A stretch of DNA of 5,014 bases from Oligoflexia bacterium. Lineage in GTDB: Bacteria > Bdellovibrionota > UBA1018. A model generated the notes under the pieces. The model worked only from the letters and a program-made list of their open reading frames with translations. It ran no database searches and was not told where the DNA came from. The DNA is taken from positions 1-5,014 of the forward strand of contig CAIYTD010000090.1 in the NCBI GenBank assembly GCA_903928955.1, written 5' to 3'. Every line of letters begins with the position of its first letter. Position 1 is the first letter of the stretch. A program made the position numbers and the translations under genes. Of this stretch, positions 1-5,014 are shown one piece after another.

Positions 1-80
1 CACATTATTATTTGATTTATACTTTATAGAATGCCTTGGTTCATTCATTGTATGGAATATACAGATTTAAGACATATATT

Positions 81-135
81 CAAGAAAAAACTAACGGCCT
101 TCATCCCCACCGATAAATCAGGGGGCTTCCGGCCG
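81..135 (-). terminator. Probable intrinsic terminator with a two-part stem
   Basis: On the minus strand, CGGCC (135-131) can pair with GGCCG (99-95). Inside this is an internal loop (GGAAG opposite ATGAA), then a second stem of CCCC with GGGG (108-105), extended by CTGA/TCGG around a TTTA loop with one bulged T. The structure is followed by TTAG and a run of six T (90-85). This order of GC stem then U tract is what a rho-independent terminator looks like. It would end transcripts coming from comM through the intron. The interrupted stem and the four bases before the T run make it less than ideal. Confidence 0.5.
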
Positions 136-210
136 GAAGAGCTGTGACGGTTCCCTTTCGGGCTTCTAAGGACTGCCGCCCCAGTCGTCTCAGGCAAGTA
201 ATGCAAAAAC
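95..210 (-). other. GC-rich structured remnant, possibly an IS200/IS605-type right end
   Basis: Directly downstream of the intron, the minus strand carries several hairpins. GACTG and CAGTC pair around a GGGCGG loop near 186-171. CTTCCGGCCGGAAG (139-126) is a perfect 14-nt palindrome. GGAAGCCCCC is followed by a stem closing on GGGG. From memory, GGAAGCCCC plus a short stem closing on GGGG is common at the 3' end of tnpB genes, where the omega RNA scaffold ends. No TnpB protein can be read here: the zinc-finger cysteines and RuvC-like residues are absent. The remnant reading is therefore based on one short nucleotide resemblance. The segment could equally be the 3' end of an unrelated structured transcript. 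Confidence 0.25.
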
Positions 211-243
211 ACAAAAACAGCAATCGGAAACAGGCATTCATCT

Positions 244-279
244 ATCGGGTAGGAGGGGGTGATTAACCCCCGTCCTCCC
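244..279 (-). ncRNA. Group II intron domain VI and 3' splice site
   Basis: GGG (279-277) pairs with CCC (249-247) and AGGA (276-273) with TCCT (254-251). After one unpaired C, GGGGGT (271-266) pairs with ACCCCC (260-255) around a five-base loop. The A at 250 is left bulged between the two outer helices, seven bases from the 3' end counting inclusively. This is the expected place of the branch-point adenosine. The intron then ends GAT at 246-244. Confidence 0.82.
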
Positions 280-282
280 AGT

Positions 283-312
283 AAACCGTGCGAACGGGTC
301 CGTACACGGCTT
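283..312 (-). ncRNA. Group II intron domain V (catalytic hairpin)
   Basis: AAGCCGTG (312-305) pairs along its full length with CACGGTTT (290-283), including one G-T wobble. This is the lower stem with the AGC triad that holds the catalytic metals. Above it is the usual two-base CG bulge on the 3' side and a short upper stem of ACG with CGT. Compared with the usual form, the upper stem has a T-T mismatch and the loop reads GACC instead of a GNRA tetraloop, so activity may be reduced. Confidence 0.85.
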
Positions 313-313
313 G

Positions 314-847
314 TCAAGACAACTTGATCCATCTATTCAGAGCAAACCAGTGTGGTTGCTTTTCCTCCGGCATCGTTGCTAGATTGAGCTCATCTGCGAA
401 CCAGCGATTCGGATAGGCCTGTTCCACAGCAGATGTGTGAGAAAGGGCCCATCGTCCTTTGTTTGAGAATGTAGTTTTAGCAGCTTTCCCCCTTCGAACT
501 CCTCTTTCGAGGAGTCTTGCGAATAGGTTGCGCTTCCTCTTCTGCTGGGCAACAATTCGGGAGCGAAGCCTCCGACGCACGTGGGCTTCGATTGACCTTA
601 ATTGAGATGGATACTGGGTCACTTTGTAGTAGTTCGCCCAGCCTAAATACCAGGAGTTGATCTTTTCGACCGTTTTCTCCATTGATACCGCAGTACCTCG
701 TGGCGTGAGATCTCGTACCTTATCCATGGCTCTGGCCATAGATTTGGTCGAGATCGCGATCGTTCCAACTACGATAGTAATACCCAAGAATTTAACAAAC
801 TCGGATTTTGCTACTTTACTGGGGCGTTTAGGAATCGCGCATCGAAG
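314..847 (-). pseudogene. ltrA: Group II intron reverse transcriptase/maturase, C-terminal remnant
   Basis: The open frame gives about 177 residues ending in RWIKLS, against roughly 420 for a complete intron-encoded protein. What remains is the end of the palm region (SEFVKFLGITI), then the maturase (X/GIIM) domain with WYLGWANYY at about residues 66-74, the basic stretch around VRRRLRSR, and the family C-terminus with SNKGRWALSHT and EQAYPNRWF. The catalytic YADD motif and all earlier reverse transcriptase blocks are absent, and a TAA closes the frame at 850-848. No good start exists; TTG at 787 is the first possible one and has no convincing ribosome binding site. The stop codon (316-314) lies directly before domain V, as in intact relatives. 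It cannot reverse transcribe. Whether the fragment is made or helps splicing is unknown. Confidence 0.9.
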
Positions 848-1194
848 TTATGCGGTTCCAGATCCAACAGCTCTTCCCCGGGTAAGAACAATTACTCAAT
901 CCCTGCCTACCTACCTCCAATACTTGCACTCTGTTACGTAAGGATTTTGGGCTTTCGTAAACGCAGCTACTCGGCCCCAGAGGCCTGCCTTACGGAGGTT
1001 CGCTTTCGCTTAGGCTGCAGGTTTGACTTATCCTTTCTTCAGATCCCGCATTGGCTCCGTCCAGCACCGTTCACCCTTCATCAGGCGATCCTGCGGAGTT
1101 TCTTTGGGCACCCCCTTGGATTCGTCTACTCATTCCCTCCTTCTAGGTTGAGAACGGACTTCCACCGGCTAGTAATTGCCCATACCGGGCGCAC
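848..1194 (-). ncRNA. Group II intron domain I region (5' ribozyme half)
   Basis: This stretch is non-coding intron RNA. It begins GTGCGCCCGG and continues with CTAGCCGGTGGAAGTCC, a sequence style typical of the first helices of bacterial group II introns of this kind. Near 890-870 the strand reads TTACCCGGGGAAGAGC, similar to the end of the domain I/II region in related introns. Domain I carries the exon-binding sequences that choose the insertion site; I could not assign these securely by eye. The junction of the internal deletion should lie near the low-coordinate end of this stretch, because maturase-coding sequence starts by about 847. Confidence 0.65.
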
Positions 1195-1199
1195 CGCCT

Positions 1200-1219
1200 C
1201 TTGATTCTAACGAATCTAG
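1200..1219 (-). other. Small hairpin between the comM stop and the intron
   Basis: On the minus strand GATTC (1216-1212) and GAATC (1207-1203) form a five-base stem around GTTA. It can be extended past one A-A mismatch by CT/AG pairs. It overlaps the comM stop codon and ends about six bases before the intron. No T run follows, so it is not a normal terminator. It may be part of the target recognised by the intron, since some bacterial group II introns insert just after hairpins (inference). Confidence 0.4.
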
Positions 1220-2784
1220 GAGGGAGAATTCTGCCGAAGAAGGTTAAAATACCGATCAGGCCGATAATACCCTGCCTCAATAAAATGACTTTCCTTCAAA
1301 GTAGTTTCACCGTCCCACAGGCTCAAGCTCATCGCTACCTGGACTACTTTATGCCTCGATCTCAATGAAAAACGACAGCAATCAGGTAACCACAATTCCC
1401 ATTCTGGATGCAGTTCCATCCAAGATTCTATTTCTCTCGCACTCAGCATTCCCGGCTGTTTTCCCCAAATACTTTTAGATAAACAAAGTGCTTTTTCAAC
1501 TTGTTCTTTGAGTTTTTTAATCCCAGCCGGATTTTTTTGCTTGTGCTCCATCTTTTTCAAAGAAGAATTCATAAAAAAAACTAAATCTATTCTATCTAAA
1601 ATAGGACCTGAAATTCTAGACCGATAACTTTTTTTACTGAACTCAGAACAGCTACATTCAGAAATTTCTCCACCCTTTTCACTCTCTCCAGGCGCTCCTC
1701 CACAAGGACAAATATTTCCATTCGCTGCCAGCTGAAATCGAGCGGGAAGCTCCCATGCTCCTTGGGCTCGCGTCAACGTGATTTTACCCCTCTCTAATGG
1801 CTCTCGAAGAGATTCTCTGCTATCTCGAGGCCACTCGGGTAACTCATCCGCAATGAGCAGACCGCCATGAGCGAGTGAAAATTCACCCGGACGCAAAGAA
1901 GAGGAAGTCACTCCTCCTACCAATGCACCTGGCCTGACTTGAGACCCCACTCTGCGCACAACAAAAGGCCCTTGACCACGCATAGGATGACCCAACTCAA
2001 TCAAGAGCTGGTGTTGAAGCTGTTCACTCGCAGAAACAGGAGGTCTCAAAGCCACTAACCATTCTAATGCATGACTTTTTCCAACACCCCGTGGACCTAA
2101 TAAAAGTAAGTGATGATTCCCCAGTGCTGCAATAGATACAACCCTTTCTAAAGCGGGAGAAAGGGCAAGGCAGGAAAGACCTATTTTTTCAGATTCAGAA
2201 TCGATTTCATTCAGGAACAATTTGGATTCTAATGGATTCTTTCTGGGATTCGTCCTTTCCCCAGAAAGAATGCTCCAGGCATCTAAAAGGGAGACGACAG
2301 GAATGAGAAAAGGAGGATCTCCACTACAAGTGCCACTAGCAGCAATACAATTCAGTGCTTTTAAACCCACTTCATAATCCCGATGAGAAAGAATAAAGTC
2401 GGTTAATTTTCCTTGCCAAGCTGAAAACAAAGCACGGGTCATTTGCCCTACCGGTTTGACAGTACCATCCAATCCCAGCTCTCCCCATGCACCCCAACGG
2501 AGTTTGAAAGTGGACTCTCTGAACAAAATGGCCAAAGCCATAGCCAGATCTAATCCTGTTCCTTGCTTTCGCACGCTGGCTGGCGAAAGATTCACTACAA
2601 CTCTCTTTTTAGGAAAATTTAATCCGCACACTTCAAATGCAGATCGAATCCTTTCTCGAGCTTCCGCTACTTCAGGAGAAGGTAATCCAATAATTTGAAA
2701 ACTGGGGAGTTGAAAGAACGTGGCCACCTCGACTTGCTGAAGTAGAGGTATGGGTTCATTATTTAAAGGAGCAAAAATAAGCAT
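1216..2784 (-). CDS. comM: ComM/YifB family AAA+ ATPase (Mg-chelatase-like competence protein)
   Basis: In studied bacteria ComM is a hexameric cytoplasmic helicase that drives branch migration of incoming DNA during natural transformation. This 522-residue copy is close to the usual 500. The N-terminal ChlI-like fold (about residues 10-130) shows LPSFQIIGLP, EARERIRSA and VVVNLSPASVRKQGTGLDL. The AAA+ core follows, with Walker A GPRGVGKS (230-237), Walker B LLIADELPEW (309-318) and the arginine-bearing YRSRISGPILDRIDL (387-401). A cysteine pair CPC (359-361) with CSC (377-379) is present. The C-terminal helical domain holds FSLRSRHKVVQVA and WDGETTLKESH. The family PHH motif ahead of Walker B is not seen (VGSQVRPG stands there), and AAMNPCPCG has become AANGNICPCG, so this is a divergent member. 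The ATG at 2784 is preferred over a TTG six codons upstream because LIFAP fits the family start and GAGAGAG precedes it. It lies about 100 bp after the J-domain gene on the same strand. Confidence 0.93.
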   Translation of the reverse strand: MLIFAPLNNEPIPLLQQVEVATFFQLPSFQIIGLPSPEVAEARERIRSAFEVCGLNFPKKRVVVNLSPASVRKQGTGLDLAMALAILFRESTFKLRWGAWGELGLDGTVKPVGQMTRALFSAWQGKLTDFILSHRDYEVGLKALNCIAASGTCSGDPPFLIPVVSLLDAWSILSGERTNPRKNPLESKLFLNEIDSESEKIGLSCLALSPALERVVSIAALGNHHLLLLGPRGVGKSHALEWLVALRPPVSASEQLQHQLLIELGHPMRGQGPFVVRRVGSQVRPGALVGGVTSSSLRPGEFSLAHGGLLIADELPEWPRDSRESLREPLERGKITLTRAQGAWELPARFQLAANGNICPCGGAPGESEKGGEISECSCSEFSKKSYRSRISGPILDRIDLVFFMNSSLKKMEHKQKNPAGIKKLKEQVEKALCLSKSIWGKQPGMLSAREIESWMELHPEWELWLPDCCRFSLRSRHKVVQVAMSLSLWDGETTLKESHFIEAGYYRPDRYFNLLRQNSPS

Positions 2785-2824
2785 ACACTCTCTCGTGCAC
2801 AAAAAATGCCGATCTCTCAGATTT

Positions 2825-2854
2825 TTTACAGGCAGAGTGATCCCAGTTTAGCAA
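2825..2854 (-). promoter_or_regulatory. Possible sigma70-type promoter for comM
   Basis: In the gap between the J-domain gene and comM the minus strand has TTGCTA (2854-2849), 18 bases, then TGTAAA (2830-2825). Each box matches four of six consensus positions. It would start transcription about 30-35 bases before the comM ATG. In AT-rich DNA such matches arise by chance, and comM could instead be read through from the J-domain gene. Confidence 0.25.
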
Positions 2855-2885
2855 AAAATCAGGACGAAATTTTCAAAATCGGACC

Positions 2886-3341
2886 TTATTCCTTCTTTCG
2901 AACTTGGCTGATCATTGCCACTTTGGCCTGGATAATAGCATCTGCAATCACTTGAGCTTCTTTCCATTCTCTACTTCCCTGAGCACCGACACAATCAGGA
3001 TGGTACTGCTTCATTAAATCTCGATAAGCTTGTTGAATCTCCTCAACAGTCGAATGCAGAGGTATTCCTAAGATTTCATGCGGTTTACCTACTAGAGATA
3101 TTTTTTGTGGTCTTGCTGTGGGAATCGCTTGGATCAAGTCGGCTTCTCGTACCTTAAATTGCGATTGTGGTCTCTTAGGTCTCAGAAACCAAGCGCAAAG
3201 AAAGATCAAACTGAGAAAAAAGATTTCCAAATGATAAAAAAAAGATCCCAAACCTGATTCATTTTTCATTTTTTGAAATAATGCAAAGAGCATATCTCTC
3301 CAGTTTGAACTTAGGCATGCCTTGTGCCAAGTCTTTTTCAT
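2886..3341 (-). CDS. Membrane-anchored J-domain protein
   Basis: The protein has 151 residues. It starts with a short charged N-terminus, has one hydrophobic segment at about 34-53 (FFYHLEIFFLSLIFLCAWFL), a basic stop (RPKRP) and a linker. A C-terminal J-domain follows at about 88-143: PHEILGIPLHSTVEEIQQAY, then LMKQYHPD with HPD at 114-116. HPD is the motif by which J proteins stimulate the ATPase of DnaK. There is no zinc-finger or peptide-binding domain as in DnaJ, so this is a type III co-chaperone that probably tethers DnaK to the inner membrane. RPKRP just after the helix suggests that the C-terminus faces the cytoplasm (inference). The start at 3341 is chosen because AGAAGGG lies five bases upstream; an ATG 17 codons earlier has its AAAGGAG touching the start codon. 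Neighbours are comM downstream and divergent comEC. The substrate is unknown. Confidence 0.85.
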   Translation of the reverse strand: MKKTWHKACLSSNWRDMLFALFQKMKNESGLGSFFYHLEIFFLSLIFLCAWFLRPKRPQSQFKVREADLIQAIPTARPQKISLVGKPHEILGIPLHSTVEEIQQAYRDLMKQYHPDCVGAQGSREWKEAQVIADAIIQAKVAMISQVRKKE

Positions 3342-5014
3342 GCTGACCCTTCTCACTTTCTTATTTTCAACTGAAAAAATAGATCCGTGCATCTCCTTTC
3401 AATTAGTGCACCGAACCCGTCAAGAAAATTGCTGGGTCCAAATACAAGTAGATCATCGAAAACAACTCTGCGTTAAATATTTAGACTGGACTGATTGGCT
3501 CAAAAAAAATACTCCCACCCCTTTTTGCTCGGAAGCTTCCGGAAAATGGAGGATTTATTCTCGACTTGAGAACTCAAAACATCACACTGGCAAAAAAAAA
3601 ATTCAACTCAAACTCACTTATCTGCCAGATAAAGAAGTTCTCCCAAGTCGGGATTATGCGTCAATTTTTCTGCTCACATCATGGCAAAAGATCGAACGAA
3701 TACGCGAGAGAACATCAAATCTTTTAAGTAAATCAGATCCGTTTGGAATACTCAGAAGCTTAATTCTAAACGAATCTCCTCACTCAGATCCCCTTCCATT
3801 TTTAAGAAAACTAGGTTTTGTGCACATTATTACTACAACTGGAATTCATCTCTATGCATTTATGAGCGTTTGGAATCGAATAATGAGCCAGTTTTGTAAA
3901 TATTTAGGAATTCCCGTTTTAAAGGGCCTTTACTGGTCACGGATTACGACATGGATGGGTTGCATCTTTCTATGGATTTTAAATGGCGCTCGGATTGGAA
4001 TGCTACGACCTTGGATTATTATTCTGATCCGAGAATTTTCTCAAATTCTAGGATTTCGTTGGAAAAAGGGATCTCCCCTTTTTATTGCTATTTTAATGGA
4101 TTTCATTATAGGTCTCTATCGTTATAGTTTTGAGCAAGTAGATCTCCTGCATTCAGGTCGCTGGATCTATGCTCTTGCAGTCGGCGGAGGACTTTATTGG
4201 CAAAGTTGTTTTTCATCCATTCATCTAGGACTTGCTCTTGGATCTTGGATAGGCGTAGCACTTTTAGAAGTTTGGACAACTGGAGCCATTGCTTTAGCCA
4301 CTCCTTGGATTAGCCTCATCACTCTGCCTAGCCTCTGCATCATAGGTTATCCTTTTATTATTTTAATAGTTTTATTAAATGAGCTAAAGTTTAATTTTTT
4401 GGCAAAATCTATTCTCAATATTTATTCCAAATTCCTTACATTCTTAATCGTGAATCTTACTCAATTCATTATGCATACTGGGAATATTTGGATTCTTTCA
4501 AAACAATCTCTCTGGATAGGATCTATTCTTTCTGCTATTTTTATTGTTTTTTCAAATTTATATAAAAAAAAATTAAAAAATTCTATTTTTTCTTTCATTG
4601 GAATTGTAATATTTTTAGTAATTATCCGAAATCAAGTCAAAATCAGAAAAGATCCAGCAGCCTATAGGATTGAACAACTCGATGTAGGACAGGGAGAAAG
4701 TGCTATCGTCTTTGGAACTCAAACAGGAATGATTGATGCGGGTTCGCTGCACGGATTATCAGACACAAATTGGTTAGAAATTTTCGGACAAAGAACGATA
4801 CATAAAATTTCCTGGATTGCGCTTTCTCACCTAGACGAAGATCATGCAGGAGGGGTTCTCCGATTAGCCCGTCTGATCTCCATAGACTGCATCGTTACTC
4901 CACTCTTAGAGCTCCAATCTCCCCGAGGCCAAAAAGCACTTCAAAAACTTAGGCGAAACGGACTCTTCATCCAAGACTGGAACTCCCATTGCATTCCCTA
5001 TCCTCATATTTCTG
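3340..5014 (+). CDS. comEC: ComEC/Rec2-type DNA internalisation protein, cut by the window end
   Basis: ComEC is the inner-membrane channel that takes single-stranded DNA into the cytoplasm during natural transformation. The frame is open for 558 residues and continues past the window. A short hydrophobic start (MLTLLTFLF) is followed by a soluble, OB-fold-like region (about 20-115). The Competence membrane domain then runs from about 135 to 430, with FVHIITTTGIH (160-170) in the place of the usual HLLAISGLH, and GARIGMLRPWIII (216-228). Some eight to ten membrane helices are likely. The metallo-beta-lactamase-like domain starts near 443 with LDVGQGES (447-454), MIDAGS (464-469) and SHLDEDHAGG (496-505), so the HxDxDH metal site is intact. 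Many ComEC proteins have two or more N-terminal helices before the OB fold; here only a short one fits. The ATG at 3340 is the only ATG before the conserved part and has no clear ribosome binding site. TTG 3322 and GTG 3406 are alternatives. The upstream frame is closed at 3274. Confidence 0.92.
   Translation, partial: MLTLLTFLFSTEKIDPCISFQLVHRTRQENCWVQIQVDHRKQLCVKYLDWTDWLKKNTPTPFCSEASGKWRIYSRLENSKHHTGKKKIQLKLTYLPDKEVLPSRDYASIFLLTSWQKIERIRERTSNLLSKSDPFGILRSLILNESPHSDPLPFLRKLGFVHIITTTGIHLYAFMSVWNRIMSQFCKYLGIPVLKGLYWSRITTWMGCIFLWILNGARIGMLRPWIIILIREFSQILGFRWKKGSPLFIAILMDFIIGLYRYSFEQVDLLHSGRWIYALAVGGGLYWQSCFSSIHLGLALGSWIGVALLEVWTTGAIALATPWISLITLPSLCIIGYPFIILIVLLNELKFNFLAKSILNIYSKFLTFLIVNLTQFIMHTGNIWILSKQSLWIGSILSAIFIVFSNLYKKKLKNSIFSFIGIVIFLVIIRNQVKIRKDPAAYRIEQLDVGQGESAIVFGTQTGMIDAGSLHGLSDTNWLEIFGQRTIHKISWIALSHLDEDHAGGVLRLARLISIDCIVTPLLELQSPRGQKALQKLRRNGLFIQDWNSHCIPYPHIS
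3347..3353 (-). promoter_or_regulatory. Ribosome binding site deciding the J-domain gene start
   Basis: AGAAGGG on the minus strand is followed by five bases (TCAGC) and then ATG AAA AAG. This is ordinary Shine-Dalgarno spacing and favours the 3341 start over the ATG at 3392. The site lies inside the first codons of comEC on the other strand. Confidence 0.65.

Larger units (their letters stand above)
244..1194 (-). mobile_element. Group II intron, internally deleted (951 nt)
   Basis: Both ribozyme ends are present. The 5' end reads GTGCGCCCGGTATGGGC from 1194 downward, matching the GTGYG start of bacterial group II introns. The 3' end shows domain V (312-283), domain VI (279-247) with a bulged A, and a terminal GAT, which fits the AY end rule. 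An intron of this type that carries a reverse transcriptase is usually about 1.8-2 kb, so about half is missing. What is lost is the finger and palm part of the encoded protein, while the RNA core appears kept. It lies in the same direction as comM and starts 21 bp after the comM stop. It cannot move on its own protein, but might still splice or be mobilised by a maturase from a related full-length copy (inference). Exact ends are assigned by motif, not by comparison with an empty site. Confidence 0.88.

Noticed and set aside
100..240. 6S RNA or another standard housekeeping RNA after the intron
   Set aside because: The segment has short local hairpins but not the long symmetric stem with a central bubble of 6S RNA, and no RNase P, SRP or tmRNA landmarks.
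45..332. Minus-strand open frame of 95 codons crossing the intron 3' end
   Set aside because: It starts inside the intron next to the maturase stop, runs through domains V and VI and the hairpins beyond, and shows no protein family features. Hairpin-rich RNA explains it better.
1080..1090. CGCCT in the intron as exon-binding sequence for the AGGCG before the 5' splice site
   Set aside because: The five-base complement is real, but it sits only about 110 bases into the intron, earlier than expected for EBS1, and such a short match is likely by chance.
657..1204. Two plus-strand open frames opposite the intron (657-941 and 947-1204)
   Set aside because: They lie antisense to the maturase remnant and to domain I, and their translations show no family motifs.
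2456..2698. Plus-strand open frame opposite the N-terminal part of comM
   Set aside because: It is a shadow of the conserved comM coding sequence with no ribosome binding site or recognisable motif.
3342..3392. Longer J-domain protein starting at ATG 3392
   Set aside because: Its AAAGGAG touches the ATG without a spacer, and the added 17 residues lie opposite comEC codons. The 3341 start has a well-spaced AGAAGGG.
1..5014. tRNA genes or CRISPR arrays
   Set aside because: No cloverleaf landmarks such as GTTCRANNC with matching acceptor stems, and no regularly spaced direct repeats, were seen by eye on either strand.

Overview
This is a bacterial window of roughly 40 percent GC. Two competence-related genes, comM and comEC, flank a small membrane-anchored J-domain gene. 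The left 1.2 kb is mobile-element debris. The lineage cannot be fixed from this sequence. Both ComM and ComEC are clearly recognisable but divergent from textbook versions, and the genes use ordinary Shine-Dalgarno and ATG starts. A proteobacterial or Bdellovibrionota-like Gram-negative host is a guess, not a demonstration.

Left region (1-1215). Positions 1-80 are AT-rich with nothing I can name. Positions 81-210, read on the minus strand, hold GC-rich hairpins ending in a T6 tract. They look like an intrinsic terminator and also resemble the right end of an IS200/IS605-type element. Positions 244-1194 (minus) are a group II intron of only 951 nt. It keeps its 5' end (GTGCG), domain I sequence, domain V, domain VI with a bulged branch-point adenosine, and an AT 3' end. 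Most of the reverse transcriptase has been deleted, leaving only the C-terminal maturase part (314-847). The intron sits 21 bp downstream of the comM stop codon, just past a small hairpin.

Middle region (1216-3341, minus strand). A 151-residue protein with one transmembrane segment and a C-terminal J-domain (HPD present) is followed after a gap of about 100 bp by comM, a YifB/ComM-type AAA+ ATPase of 522 residues.

Right region (3340-5014, plus strand). The 5' part of a ComEC/Rec2-type DNA uptake channel runs off the window. It has the competence membrane domain and the start of the metallo-beta-lactamase-like domain with an intact HxDxDH motif. Its proposed ATG and the ATG of the divergent J-domain gene overlap in one CATG, so each gene's 5' control signals would lie inside the other's coding sequence.

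Taken together: ComEC would move single-stranded DNA across the inner membrane, and ComM would help branch migration when that DNA recombines into the chromosome. The J-domain protein between them is of unknown role, possibly recruiting DnaK to a membrane complex. The most interesting points are the CATG start-codon overlap, the miniaturised group II intron behind comM, the divergent nucleotide-binding region of ComM, and long A tracts inside comEC.
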